From the NCBI RefSeq assembly GCF_028288465.1, contig NZ_JAQBNR010000061.1:1-64000 (forward strand): a stretch of DNA of 64,000 nt, in the 5' to 3' direction. The notes beneath the pieces are model-generated. The model did not search any database and was not told the origin of the DNA. It saw only the letters and a program-made list of their open reading frames with translations. Each line of letters starts with the position of its first letter. The first letter of the stretch is position 1. Source of the stretch: Ferruginibacter sp. Its GTDB lineage: Bacteria > Bacteroidota > Bacteroidia > Chitinophagales > Chitinophagaceae. Shown here one piece after another: positions 35,001 to 43,904 of this stretch. Made by a program: the position numbers and the translations under genes.

Positions 35001-38000
35001 AAGATCTACATTGAGGTTATTGATGGCCCGCCATAATGTATCGTTATAGGCATCTGTATTAGGATTCAGCGTATTGGCACCAAGCGGCGTCATATACAAA
35101 GGAATTTTTATTTCGTAATAGTTGCTTACAAAGTCAGTTCCTATCCTTATAACTGCATTCAGGTCCTTGTCTTTAATACTGTTTGGACTTTTAACATTGT
35201 TCTCTGCATGTATGTACATGCTTAAATTACCGTACTGACGAATGTCCCTGTTGGCAAAAGTTTGGAATACACCTCTTGCGTCATTCTTACCCAAAGCACA
35301 AAACTGCAGCGACATACTTTGCTCATTTTGCAACAGATTAACACCGTTGTTGCTTTGAATTTGCTGGCGCTGAATTTCTCTTGGTGTGCGGTAAGGCAAC
35401 GGAGAACGTTTGTCATTTTCTTCAATGTTAACAGCCCCTACATTAAAGTCTACGTTGGTAGAAATAGGAGAATAAATTCCGGTGGTATCAATTTTATTTT
35501 TAAAGCTGCGCCAGATGTTGCGGGTTAATTCCAGTTTTCCAAAACGCATTACTACTGAGTCAGAAAAATCTGTCAGAAACATTCTTATAAAACGAATGGA
35601 TTTAAAGTCGGGTATATTACCAATTTTCCTGTTGTACGATCCGATAGGAATTTTAAACTGGTACCAGGTTTCGTTACGGGTATTGCCGTTTACCAATTTT
35701 ACACCCACCACTTTTTTATCTACAATATAATTAACCCCAATCTGCATGTTCGGATCTGTTTGCGGTTTGATATCCACGATGTACTGGAAATATTCTTCCG
35801 ACTCGTTCATGGTATTATCCTTATTCAGATCTTCTGCATCAGGGTAAAGTGTGGCTGCTGATGAAAAGATAGATCCATCATTTACTTTTGAATTACCCTG
35901 GGGATTATTGAAATTTTTATACCTTTTTAAAATCCCGTCATTGGCCGTAAAAGAAGCATCCCTGTAGTGCGTATAATCATCCTGTGAAGGATCAGCAGAC
36001 ACTTCCTGTAAAGCGGCACTATTAAGTACAGGGCCCAAAGCGGCAAGATAGGGCGCCCTCTTTATTTTTTCAGCAGCATCATCCAAACCGTCAAAACCAA
36101 CGTCCTGGTATTGCCGTTCGTTCGCATCATTGCTAAAGGCATTGGTCACCTGTATCGGGTTTAAGGGAGCCTTACCCCAAACGGTAGTAGAATCTACCTG
36201 AGCCGGTGCGTTCGGCGTAGGCATTCCATTTTCATAAAAACGCCGGCCATCTTTCAACACATCTTCCGAAATATTACCCAGGTTAAAATACAATTTACCT
36301 CCCGCTGTTGGGGAAATGGGCGTTTTAATAAACGGATCCTGCACCCAAAATTCTATAAACTCTACATTGGCTGTTTCAAAATCTGTCTGATCAATATTGC
36401 GCATTAAACCACCCCATCGTTGCGTTGGGTTTTTTAACCGGTTATTCGCATCAATACTTAAAGGAGAGGCATCAAAATTATAAGGTCCCTTCTGATCAGG
36501 ATAATAGGCAAGGTCAAACGTTGTTAACTGGTTTTGTCCGTAGTCAGTAGTCCGTTGAGGAAAAATTTCACTCTGACTTATCAGGCGCACCTGCGGATCG
36601 CTAAGTTCGTCCCTGTTATTGCCGAGCGGGTTATTAGCCCCTTTATACAGTTGCAAAGCTGGCTCAATCTGGTACCAGGCCAGTTTAGCCCTGTTCTTTC
36701 CATAATCAAGGTTATTATTTAATTTTCCTTCCTTAAAAATTTCATTACCCGCCTCATCAGTGGCACCCTGCGGAGTAGAAGCAAGTCCCCAGCTGATGGC
36801 AGGGAAACGAAGGTCGATACCAGATTTACTTCCTTCAAAATCATCAATGTATACTGCGCCTGCAGAGCCCTTGCCTATTTGCGAAGCATGGCCCGGTTGC
36901 AGGTAAGCACCTTCTGCATAAAAATTAACGGTAGAAGGTGCCGTGGTAGAATAGAAAGGAAGTTTGTCTAACAACTTGGTAATCCTGGGTGTTTCTTTCC
37001 GGTAATTCACATCCAGCCCGTACATGGTATTTTTTATCGGGTCTTCGCCAATATTATTCTTTGTAAAAAACGGCCGTTCGCTTAAACGCACGATGGTACC
37101 ACCGATGGCCAGTTGTTCTTTCAGGGTATTTTTCGCCAGGTAATCCAGCCGCAATCCTAAAAAAGATTTTTGCTGCAAGCCGTAACCGGCATTATTTTCA
37201 AAGTTTACCTGCACTGGTAAACCTGCATTCAAAATGGCCTGGTTGGTAACTTTGATGGTACCAAGGTCATAATTAATATCATAGTCTACTCCTTCGGTTA
37301 ATGTTTGTCCGCCTGCGGTTACTTTAACGCTGCCCTTTGGAATATTATAACCAATGCTGATATCGGATGAGCCCGAAGTTTTGGCAGACCCCTTCATTAC
37401 AAACCGGTTCAGATTTGGGTACTGTTGCGCCACTGCCTTAATGGAATCATACAATGCATAATACAACGTATCCTTGGCTGTTGCAGGTATCACATTGTAT
37501 ATCTGCGCCGCAAGGTCGCGGCCAAAAGGCTCCAATACAGGAAACACAATTCTGCTGTATTGCGATATAACTGTAAAGCCCTCCACATAATCAAATACAC
37601 CATCCGGCTGCGGATCCCGGTTGCTGTTAAGCCGGTCTAAATTTACCAGTGTTAAAATAGGTGTACCCTGGTTTTTATCGCCGAAAGGCACATATCTTTT
37701 TGCTCCGAGGCTTGGTTCCTGGTATAGCAAATTCAGTTTAAAATCCGTTGGAGTCAGTACACCATAACCAACAGAATAAACGTTTTTCATCATCAGTTGC
37801 CAGATAGGTAATTGAGTGCGCTGGGACGTTGCTTTTAATAATTTAAGAAACAACACCTTTTGTGTAGCCGAAGTGCTGTCTGGCGGAAGATCCTGTGAAA
37901 ATTCACCCACCTGGTACGTATGGCCGTTGTAGGAGTATTGATAAGCTACCGCCAGTACCTCGTCAGATTGCAGGGGCTGGCTTAATGAAATATATCCCGC

Positions 38001-39350
38001 CTGCCGGTTAAAAACATACGCGGTTGAATCCAGTTTCCGGGCAAATGTCTTCTCAAAATCCTGTACCGGCGCAAGGCCCAAAGCCTGCAGATTACTAACC
38101 ACCAAAGCGGGATTTCTGTTATTACCGTTAGTTATTATTTTACTATAAAGGTCATTGGTTCCATTTTGTGGGGGAGCAAAATTGCTTATTACATTGATTG
38201 TTGGCGGAGCACGAAACGGATTTTTTTCGCCCAGGTCCATTAAGCCGACGATGTCTCTTGTATTGGTTGTTCCACCATTTTTATTGGTCACCCAAACCTC
38301 TAACCTAAGAATTTGCACAGGCGTTGTCACAGCTGGCAGTTTCGCCAATACCTTATTGTAGTTGTCTTTAAAATACTGGCCCAGTAAAAAGTGACGGTTC
38401 TCTTCGTATTCATCTGCTTTAATGTCTATCACCTGCGAAGCGGCGCCACCCTGCAGGTTGGCTGTTTGCCTTGCTGATTTTTGATAGGCCAATACAGAAG
38501 TTACATTCAGTTTACCAAACTGTAACTGTGTTTTTAAACCAAATAACTGCTGCGCTCCGGGAATAAAAGTACTGCGGGAGCTAAATGTAACAGCCCCTGC
38601 TTCAATACGTTTTATAATTTCATCATCCACGCCCGAATAGTCGAGCTTTAACTGGTTATCCTGCCCAAAATTGGCAAGTGTGTTGTAGTTGATGGGAAAT
38701 TTTAATTTGTCGCCTATATTGGCATTTACATTTACCTGGGCGGCCATATTAAAATCGAAGCCACCATTCTTCCTGGCCCTTTCCGGCAGTGTGGGATTTT
38801 TTATATTTTGTCCCTGGTAACCTGCGGTAATATCCACGTTGCCCTGTGGCGCTATATCAATTTTACCATTGCCAAATAAGCGGTTAAAAAGGTTATCATA
38901 CAACGACATTTTGGGCTTGGTCAGTTTGCGGTTCAACAAATTCATTGTGTTGGCCCTCTTTTTAAAATAATCCAGTTCCGCCTGTTTGTTTTTCAACGCC
39001 CAGTATTCATCAAAAGTGTATGTGGTGGGAGTACGGTAATATTTGTTGCCTATTTTTTCGTAGAGGGTATATAAATGTGTTTCAGGATCGTATGCAACGG
39101 AATCTGTAATGTTGGATGGCTTTTTAAAATCCAGGGTATTTTTAATACCGCTGTTCATAAAATCATTGCGGGTATCATGAATGGGATACGGCAACCCCTT
39201 TGGTGGAATAGTATCGCCTGCAGCAGGCAAATTTCTGCCTGAAGGTGTATTATTTTGTGCCGAAATGGAAAGTGAAATTGAAAGTAAAACCACTAACTGT
39301 CCCAACCCAAAGCCAATTACTTTTGGTAACAATTTTCTTTTAAAAAACAT
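32049..39350 (-). CDS. sprA: SprA, outer-membrane translocon of the type IX secretion system
   Basis: 2433 residues, close to Flavobacterium SprA (about 2400) and Porphyromonas Sov (about 2500). Signal peptide at the start (VIGFGLGQLVVLLSISLSISA), then the SprA-specific chain: RTPTTYTFDEYWALKNKQAELDYF (in part; residues about 106-129), NVNANIGDKLKFPINYNTLANFGQDN, FGLKTQLQFGKLNVTSVLAYQKS, GPYNFDASPLSIDANN-type turns and a very long barrel ending ITNTRAGVQIRISLAQ. SprA forms a 36-strand single-chain pore with PorV and a plug; it exports cargo with CTD signals such as the protein at 24346. It is followed upstream in the transcript by ruvA, the order ruvA-sprA being usual in Bacteroidota. It is the largest gene in the window; antisense frames inside it are shadows. 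Confidence 0.96.
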   Translation of the reverse strand: MFFKRKLLPKVIGFGLGQLVVLLSISLSISAQNNTPSGRNLPAAGDTIPPKGLPYPIHDTRNDFMNSGIKNTLDFKKPSNITDSVAYDPETHLYTLYEKIGNKYYRTPTTYTFDEYWALKNKQAELDYFKKRANTMNLLNRKLTKPKMSLYDNLFNRLFGNGKIDIAPQGNVDITAGYQGQNIKNPTLPERARKNGGFDFNMAAQVNVNANIGDKLKFPINYNTLANFGQDNQLKLDYSGVDDEIIKRIEAGAVTFSSRSTFIPGAQQLFGLKTQLQFGKLNVTSVLAYQKSARQTANLQGGAASQVIDIKADEYEENRHFLLGQYFKDNYNKVLAKLPAVTTPVQILRLEVWVTNKNGGTTNTRDIVGLMDLGEKNPFRAPPTINVISNFAPPQNGTNDLYSKIITNGNNRNPALVVSNLQALGLAPVQDFEKTFARKLDSTAYVFNRQAGYISLSQPLQSDEVLAVAYQYSYNGHTYQVGEFSQDLPPDSTSATQKVLFLKLLKATSQRTQLPIWQLMMKNVYSVGYGVLTPTDFKLNLLYQEPSLGAKRYVPFGDKNQGTPILTLVNLDRLNSNRDPQPDGVFDYVEGFTVISQYSRIVFPVLEPFGRDLAAQIYNVIPATAKDTLYYALYDSIKAVAQQYPNLNRFVMKGSAKTSGSSDISIGYNIPKGSVKVTAGGQTLTEGVDYDINYDLGTIKVTNQAILNAGLPVQVNFENNAGYGLQQKSFLGLRLDYLAKNTLKEQLAIGGTIVRLSERPFFTKNNIGEDPIKNTMYGLDVNYRKETPRITKLLDKLPFYSTTAPSTVNFYAEGAYLQPGHASQIGKGSAGAVYIDDFEGSKSGIDLRFPAISWGLASTPQGATDEAGNEIFKEGKLNNNLDYGKNRAKLAWYQIEPALQLYKGANNPLGNNRDELSDPQVRLISQSEIFPQRTTDYGQNQLTTFDLAYYPDQKGPYNFDASPLSIDANNRLKNPTQRWGGLMRNIDQTDFETANVEFIEFWVQDPFIKTPISPTAGGKLYFNLGNISEDVLKDGRRFYENGMPTPNAPAQVDSTTVWGKAPLNPIQVTNAFSNDANERQYQDVGFDGLDDAAEKIKRAPYLAALGPVLNSAALQEVSADPSQDDYTHYRDASFTANDGILKRYKNFNNPQGNSKVNDGSIFSSAATLYPDAEDLNKDNTMNESEEYFQYIVDIKPQTDPNMQIGVNYIVDKKVVGVKLVNGNTRNETWYQFKIPIGSYNRKIGNIPDFKSIRFIRMFLTDFSDSVVMRFGKLELTRNIWRSFKNKIDTTGIYSPISTNVDFNVGAVNIEENDKRSPLPYRTPREIQRQQIQSNNGVNLLQNEQSMSLQFCALGKNDARGVFQTFANRDIRQYGNLSMYIHAENNVKSPNSIKDKDLNAVIRIGTDFVSNYYEIKIPLYMTPLGANTLNPNTDAYNDTLWRAINNLNVDLTLLPKLKQLRNVQGSPTVIFSALQGNGQTYSILGDPNLGELRGVLIGVENVNNPNACGEIWVNELRLTSINEKGGYAALARMDMNLADLGTVTGSISTHSSGFGTLEQRVDERFRDDMTQFDVAANLELGKLLPKKAAISIPVFASISQTVSKPLYDPYDLDIKLKDKLSVSPAKMRDSIKNAAVDFTSTKTLNFTNVRKNRTGTKKPKIYDIENVDVSYSYINITAHSPLIENNEITRHRGGLGYNFVPQPKYIEPFKKMKLFTKRKKHWFDLIKDINVNPVPSQLSFRADIQRQFGAIRPRSVGSDKYKIPETYDKYFTFQRDYILRWGLTRSIMFDFNATNNSRIDEPYGRIDTKEKKDTIIKNLFKGGRNTLYNQTANVSYTLPTAKFPLLDWTTVNLKYQATYRWIGASRLAVELGNILENGQSKEATAQLDFTRLYNKSKFFRVIDQPKAERTEKNITIKKDTLYKYVMKDSIRIKQIRKIKTRKIKDPNAMPYVGNMGRAFGKLVSSLKQVNVSLSENANTRLPGYMDSTQEIGRNWRSMQPDMGFIAGNQPDTNWMSAAARKGLITRDSNFNTIFQQSFDQRLTVTAQLEPIRDLQISVNLNKTFSKNYSEIFKDTTGTGNNFGHLSPYSGGSFDISFISYKTLFGKFDPNRISTTFQKFESYRQIISQRLGTANKYNAGIPSDADGYAHGYNRYATDVLIPAFVAAYSGKDPKSISLINQSNPNIKSNPYKGFIPKPNWKIDYTGLSRVKGLEKIFSNITLSHAYNGSLSMNGFTSALFYADQFRYGFPSFYDTVSKNYVPYFLVPNITITEQFAPLVGIDVMFTNQVQFKIDYTKQRTLSLSLIDFQLSETRSTEFSIGGGYRKKGLRLLGGLTLPKFLSKGGKGKLDNEINFRFDMKIRDNVTVNNRLDQEATLPTGGSKEITLSPTIDYYLNSRVNLKLYFDQRRVIPYISSSAPITNTRAGVQIRISLAQ

Positions 39351-39378
39351 CCGCTAAATCAATTAAAGTAAAATTTGA

Positions 39379-39963
39379 TCAAATGGCTTTAAGCGCTTTT
39401 TTTATTAAATCTTCTAAATTGTTTATGTCGGGTTCAGTGTGGTTGATTTTTTGTATTGCCGATTCCGCCTGTGGACGGGATATACCCAATGAAACCAATG
39501 CATTTAACGCATCCTGCTGTAATCTATTGCCCACGGTAGCGGGCAGGCTGAGATCCGTTGCGGCTTTGGCTACTTTATCTCTTAATTCAAGTACCAGTCT
39601 TTCAGCTGTTTTTTTGCCAATTCCTTTCACGCTTTCCAGCAGTTTTACATTGTTTTGTATAATAGCCTTGCTTACTTCTTCGGGTTTCAGGTGAGACAGC
39701 ATCATTCTGGCAGTTGCAGCACCAACGCCCGAAACACTGATCAGCTGAATAAACATTTCTTTTTCTCCCTTATCAAAAAAACCATAGAGTGTGTGTCCGT
39801 CTTCCTTTATCTGCAGGTAAGTATATAATTTACCTTTTTCTAAATTTTGGATATGGGTAAATGTGTTCAGGCTTATATTTAATTCGTATCCAACGCCGTT
39901 TATGTCCACATAAACCTGCGCCGCATTCTTCATAGTAAATTTGCCTTCCAGGTATGCGTACAT
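39379..39963 (-). CDS. ruvA: Holliday junction ATP-dependent helicase subunit RuvA
   Basis: 194 residues from MYAYLEGKFTMKNAAQVYVD at 39963; a longer frame to 39996 is unsupported. N-terminal OB fold, then tandem HhH motifs (LISVSGVGAATARMML, LLESVKGIGKKTAERLVLEL) and a C-terminal UBA-like domain (ALNALVSLGISRPQAESAI). RuvA tetramers hold the Holliday junction for RuvB. It is 29 bases upstream of sprA on the same strand and probably co-transcribed. Confidence 0.96.
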   Translation of the reverse strand: MYAYLEGKFTMKNAAQVYVDINGVGYELNISLNTFTHIQNLEKGKLYTYLQIKEDGHTLYGFFDKGEKEMFIQLISVSGVGAATARMMLSHLKPEEVSKAIIQNNVKLLESVKGIGKKTAERLVLELRDKVAKAATDLSLPATVGNRLQQDALNALVSLGISRPQAESAIQKINHTEPDINNLEDLIKKALKAI

Positions 39964-40042
39964 GTCTTTCTTTGAGTCAGCTGCGAAAATAAGCATAAAA
40001 ACCGACCGAAGGTATCGAAATTCATCCTTGCGATTTTTAGCG

Positions 40043-40050
40043 TATTTTTG
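40043..40050 (+). promoter_or_regulatory. -7 promoter box of fabH (TATTTTTG)
   Basis: Perfect TAnnTTTG, 52 bases before the fabH ATG; spacing to the nearest TTG (40028-40030) is too short for a standard -33. Confidence 0.45.
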
Positions 40051-40102
40051 CCCGCTTTTAAAATTATCAAATAAAACCTAAAATAAAAATCTTTTATACG
40101 AT

Positions 40103-41113
40103 ATGCAAAAAATTACCGCAGCAATTACTTCAGTTGGTGGATACGTTCCGGAATACAGGCTAACCAATGCCATACTGGAAACAATGATTGATACCAATGA
40201 TGAATGGATCAGGAGCAGGACGGGTGTGGAAGAAAGAAGAATTTTGAAGGGAGAAGGCCTGGCTACTTCGGATATGGCTGTTCCGGCGGTGCTGGAAATA
40301 TGCAAAAAAAGAGGCATTGACCCTACTGAAATTGATTGCATGATCTGTGCTACGGTAACACCGGATATGATTTTTCCTGCAACAGCTAACATCATCTGCG
40401 ATAAAATTGGTGCTGTAAATGCCTGGGGATTTGATTTAAGCGCCGCCTGTTCCGGTTTTTTATTCGGATTAACAACCGGCGCCGCGTTAATTGAAAGTGG
40501 ACGCTATAAAAAAGTAGTTATTGTTGGGGGTGATAAAATGAGTGCTATTGTAGATTATACGGATCGTACCACCTGCATTATTTTTGGTGACGGTGCAGGA
40601 GCGGTTTTACTGGAACCTTCTACAGAAGATGTTGGGGTGATGGATAGTTTATTGAAAAGCGACGGATCAGGCAAAAATTACCTGCATATGAAAGCGGGCG
40701 GGTCTTTACGGCCGGCATCTGTCGAAACCGTGCAAGCCAAAGAGCATTATATTTTCCAGGAAGGACAACCAGTATTTAAAGCGGCTGTAAAAGGCATGGC
40801 AGATGCAGCGTATGATTTACTGCAACGCAACCACCTCACCGGCGATGATATCGCCTGGCTGGTACCGCACCAGGCCAACAAAAGGATTATTGATGCCACC
40901 GCCAACCGCATGGGCTTACCGGCAGAAAAGGTAATGGTAAATATCCAGCGGTATGGCAATACTACGGCGGGTACTATCCCACTGTGTTTGTGGGAGTGGG
41001 AAAGCCAGTTACACAAAGGTGATAACATTGTATTGGCGGCATTCGGCGGCGGATTTACCTGGGGTGCCACTTTGGTTAAATGGGCCTATGATACCGCACC
41101 TGCAGAAAAATAA
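40103..41113 (+). CDS. fabH: 3-oxoacyl-[ACP] synthase III (beta-ketoacyl-ACP synthase III)
   Basis: Starts fatty acid synthesis by condensing an acyl-CoA primer with malonyl-ACP. 336 residues. Catalytic triad: C116 in DLSAACSGFLFG, His in LVPHQANKRII, Asn in RYGNTTAGTIPL. N-terminal ITSVGGYVPEYRLTNA and DEWIRSRTGVEERR are conserved. Bacteroidota normally have several FabH copies; primer (acetyl or branched) cannot be read. It is divergent from ruvA and is followed by a striking 21-bp hairpin. Confidence 0.95.
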   Translation: MQKITAAITSVGGYVPEYRLTNAILETMIDTNDEWIRSRTGVEERRILKGEGLATSDMAVPAVLEICKKRGIDPTEIDCMICATVTPDMIFPATANIICDKIGAVNAWGFDLSAACSGFLFGLTTGAALIESGRYKKVVIVGGDKMSAIVDYTDRTTCIIFGDGAGAVLLEPSTEDVGVMDSLLKSDGSGKNYLHMKAGGSLRPASVETVQAKEHYIFQEGQPVFKAAVKGMADAAYDLLQRNHLTGDDIAWLVPHQANKRIIDATANRMGLPAEKVMVNIQRYGNTTAGTIPLCLWEWESQLHKGDNIVLAAFGGGFTWGATLVKWAYDTAPAEK

Positions 41114-41166
41114 ATTAAGACTAACTCCTTTTTTGAAGTTCCAATCTCTTTTAATTTTAATTACTA

Positions 41167-41212
41167 TATTCTAACAGAGGCAGCCTGTAAGCAGGCTGCC
41201 TCTGTTAGAATA
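41167..41212. terminator. 21-bp perfect stem-loop between convergent fabH and a barrel gene
   Basis: Arms 41167-41187 and 41192-41212 are fully complementary with a 4-base loop (TAAG). The right arm overlaps the last bases of the barrel gene (stop 41205-41207). No T run follows on either strand, so it is atypical as an intrinsic terminator, although the position between two convergent genes fits a bidirectional transcript end or RNase III site. Confidence 0.7.
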
Positions 41213-41906
41213 ATTTACTCCGACTATTAAACTGGAAGCCAAGTTGAACACCCAGGCTATTGTAAGTTAAAGAACCGTATGCTGGGCCCACATTCCTTAA
41301 GCCATATTTGTATTCAATATTGATAAACAATCCACGGCGCATTTGATAGCCAACTAATAAGTTTGCGCTTAGCATAACAGGTTTTCGATGTTCAACTCCG
41401 TCGGACCAGGACTGTTGTCTATTAAATTTTATAATGGAAGATGTAGATGATGGATGCTGTCCAGGTCCGGAACTACCTGACATGTCTTCATATTTTCCAG
41501 ATAATCCATGTCCGATGACCGGTCCTGCCCCAAAATAGAAGAGCCCTTTTTTGGCTGAAATATGGTAGATTAAATCAAGCGGAACTTCTAGAAAATTGAC
41601 CTTTTCATCAGACATAAAATAAAAGTTCGACGTGTCGGATGCGTTAAATAAATCCATCTTATATCCTTCCTTCCCAAAGTTCAATCCCGGTTGAAAAAAT
41701 AAAGATGAATTTACCGGAACAGTTGCAACCACGCCAAAAATATATCCCAATTTATTTATGGTATTTTGCTTCACCTTAGTTCCCGACTCGCCCCATTTAC
41801 GCACGGCATTTGTAAGCGTGGGCCCTGCCTGAACACCTAATTTAATTTGACCATCAACCCGGGCTGCCAAAATTATTGCGGCAAGGATTAAATAAAAAGT
41901 TTTCAT
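41205..41906 (-). CDS. PorT-like outer-membrane beta-barrel protein
   Basis: 233 residues from MKTFYLILAAIILAARVDGQ at 41906; the frame is open 11 more codons but the signal peptide fixes this start. Pattern of an eight-stranded barrel with alternating residues: IKLGVQAGPTLTNAVRKWG, SSLFFQPGLNFGKEGYKM, VPLDLIYHISAKKGLFYFGAGPVI, HRKPVMLSANLLVGYQMRRG and a last strand SLGVQLGFQFNSRSKLF ending in Phe. A central Ser/Gly-rich loop. The PorT-like barrel family has thousands of members with mostly unknown roles. It is a diverged paralogue of the gene at 42069, together a tandem pair; their ends are similar in order (LP/VPL ... signature FLEVPLD and FIELPLN). Confidence 0.82.
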   Translation of the reverse strand: MKTFYLILAAIILAARVDGQIKLGVQAGPTLTNAVRKWGESGTKVKQNTINKLGYIFGVVATVPVNSSLFFQPGLNFGKEGYKMDLFNASDTSNFYFMSDEKVNFLEVPLDLIYHISAKKGLFYFGAGPVIGHGLSGKYEDMSGSSGPGQHPSSTSSIIKFNRQQSWSDGVEHRKPVMLSANLLVGYQMRRGLFINIEYKYGLRNVGPAYGSLTYNSLGVQLGFQFNSRSKLF

Positions 41907-42068
41907 GCGGTCAGTTTTTATTAAGTGAAACTGGGCCATAACTTTTTATAGCCAATTGTAAAATAATAGAAATGTCATTTATACAATTAGCGTAAAATAA
42001 CATAATAGCGTTATAAAACAGGTCTTCCACAAACGTAAAAAATGTGTTTTTTACTGCTCTTAGTAAGT

Positions 42069-42788
42069 TTAATGACCGTCATTACCACCAAATATATAAC
42101 CTACTTTGACGTTTACACCATTTGTTTTTAAGGATGAATTTGGGTTGGGATCAATATCGTTAAACCCCATGGTATAACCCGCCTGGAAATATATTCCGTT
42201 GGGGAGTTTATAGCCAGCCAGGATGTTACCGCCAAAGTCAAGCGCCTTGATGTGTTTATCGGGATCGCTGGCAGAAATCTCGCTATCTTTTTTTCCATCA
42301 AACTTCACATGACCATTGCCGGATAAAGTTTGGGTAGGGTAACCCGAAATAGTACTGTTGATGGTATAATTATATTTTCCAGACAAGCCATAACTGACAG
42401 ATGGACCGATTCCCAAAAAAAAGGTATTGTCTCCCGATGGAAAACTGTAGACAAAATTTAAAGGCAGCTCAATAAAATTAAAAGTTCCCTCTCCTGTTGA
42501 TGCTAAACTCATAGTCGCATCAGTCTTGTTATAATTCGCGTTATACCCTTTTTGAATAATATTCAATTCGGGTCTGAAAGAAATTACATGCGTTACAGGC
42601 ACAACAGCTACAACACCAGCAAGAAATCCAAATTTGGGTTTGGTCAACCCCTTCGTTGTTGTACCAGATTCTGTACGTTCTCCCTGAAGGTTAGCAAAGT
42701 TTCCACCCACATGTGCGCCAAAACTAATTTGTGCAGTTACACCTGCCGCTAAAACTGCCAATGCAGCGCTCATGATTAATTTTTTCAT
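42069..42788 (-). CDS. PorT-like outer-membrane beta-barrel protein, tandem paralogue
   Basis: 239 residues, signal peptide LIMSAALAVLAAGVTA. The same plan as its neighbour: ISFGAHVGGNFANLQGE, VVAVVPVTHVISFRPELNI, FNFIELPLNFVYSFPSGDN, HIKALDFGGNILAGYKLPNG and an ending GVNVKVGYIFGGNDGH. The Phe/Trp-ending rule is not obeyed (ends GH), so the last strand may be internal. Upstream of it is a gene-free 243 bases with AT-rich sequence and no recognised promoter. It is probably transcribed before the 41205 gene, with 162 bases between. Confidence 0.82.
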   Translation of the reverse strand: MKKLIMSAALAVLAAGVTAQISFGAHVGGNFANLQGERTESGTTTKGLTKPKFGFLAGVVAVVPVTHVISFRPELNIIQKGYNANYNKTDATMSLASTGEGTFNFIELPLNFVYSFPSGDNTFFLGIGPSVSYGLSGKYNYTINSTISGYPTQTLSGNGHVKFDGKKDSEISASDPDKHIKALDFGGNILAGYKLPNGIYFQAGYTMGFNDIDPNPNSSLKTNGVNVKVGYIFGGNDGH

Positions 42789-43031
42789 CCAGCTTGATTT
42801 TTCTTAAAAATATTGATAAATATAACAATTGCGAAATTGTTCCTGCATTCTGAAGTTTGCTTTGCATTTTAATTTTGCCAATTTTATTGCAGTGTTAAAA
42901 ACAAAAGCAATGGGTCAAAGCCGTAAGGCTGCGAATTTTTTATTTAAGTGCTATCATAATTATCAGCATTATATAGTGTAAACGATTTAACTTTATGAAG
43001 ATAGAGTTATACCTTTAAAACAATTGCCAGT

Positions 43032-43874
43032 ATGAAAGTTTCACCAATTTTACAAGTGTTTATCATCTTCTGCAGCTTAACGACTGGCTCAGCAAACTTG
43101 TTGCCTGCCCAACAAATCGGGCTGCAATTATACAGTCTCCGCAATCAATTTAAAACAGACGTGCCGGGTACATTGGCCAAAATAAAAGATTGGAAAATTA
43201 CGGCCATTGAAGGGGGCGGTACCTATAACTTACCTGTTGAAGAATATAAAAAATTGCTGCAGCAAAACAACCTGCAAATGGTTAGCTACGGTGCCGGTTT
43301 TGAAGAACTGCAAAACAATCCGCAACTGGTGGCAGACAATGCAAAAGCTTTTGGCAGCAAATTTATCATGTGCGCCTGGGTGCCGCACAAAGGTGCCTTT
43401 ACAATTGAAGATGCGCAAAAAGCCATCGCGGTTTTTAATACTGCCGGAAAGGTGCTGAAAGAAAATGGTCTGCAATTTTGCTACCATCCGCATGGATATG
43501 AATTCATGCCTTTTGAAGATGGAACCATGTTCGACTATTTGGTAAAAAACACAGATGCCCGGTATGTAAATTTTGAAATGGATGTTTTTTGGGTAAAGCA
43601 CCCGGGACAAGATCCGGTAGCGCTGCTTAAAAAATATCCCAAACGTTTTTTACTGCTGCATTTAAAAGACCGTAAACCGGGCACAGAAGGCAACCAGGAA
43701 GGACATGCGCCGGATGAAACCAATGTAGTACTGGGACAAGGAGATGTTGGCATTGCAGCCGTTATGAAAGAAGCAAAAAGAATCGGTATTAAATATTGTT
43801 TTATAGAAGATGAATCGCCAACACCGGTAGAACAAATTCCGCAAAGCCTCCAGTTTTTACAATCACTTAAATAA
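43032..43874 (+). CDS. Exported xylose-isomerase-like TIM-barrel protein (sugar phosphate isomerase/epimerase family)
   Basis: 280 residues with a signal peptide (FIIFCSLTTGSANLLPAQ). The rest is the AP endonuclease 2/xylose isomerase-like barrel: IGLQLYSLRNQF, then AIEGGGTYNLP, KFIMCAWVPHKG, FCYHPHGYEF, ARYVNFEMDVFWVKHPG, LLLHLKDRKPGT and KYCFIEDESPTP. His and Glu/Asp metal-ligand positions are consistent with a divalent-metal enzyme. It is presumably periplasmic, close to a secreted esterase and an AGE epimerase, so it could process oligosaccharides, but the substrate is unknown. Confidence 0.85.
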   Translation: MKVSPILQVFIIFCSLTTGSANLLPAQQIGLQLYSLRNQFKTDVPGTLAKIKDWKITAIEGGGTYNLPVEEYKKLLQQNNLQMVSYGAGFEELQNNPQLVADNAKAFGSKFIMCAWVPHKGAFTIEDAQKAIAVFNTAGKVLKENGLQFCYHPHGYEFMPFEDGTMFDYLVKNTDARYVNFEMDVFWVKHPGQDPVALLKKYPKRFLLLHLKDRKPGTEGNQEGHAPDETNVVLGQGDVGIAAVMKEAKRIGIKYCFIEDESPTPVEQIPQSLQFLQSLK

Positions 43875-43904
43875 GGCGGAGATATAGATTTGGTGACAGG
43901 ACTA

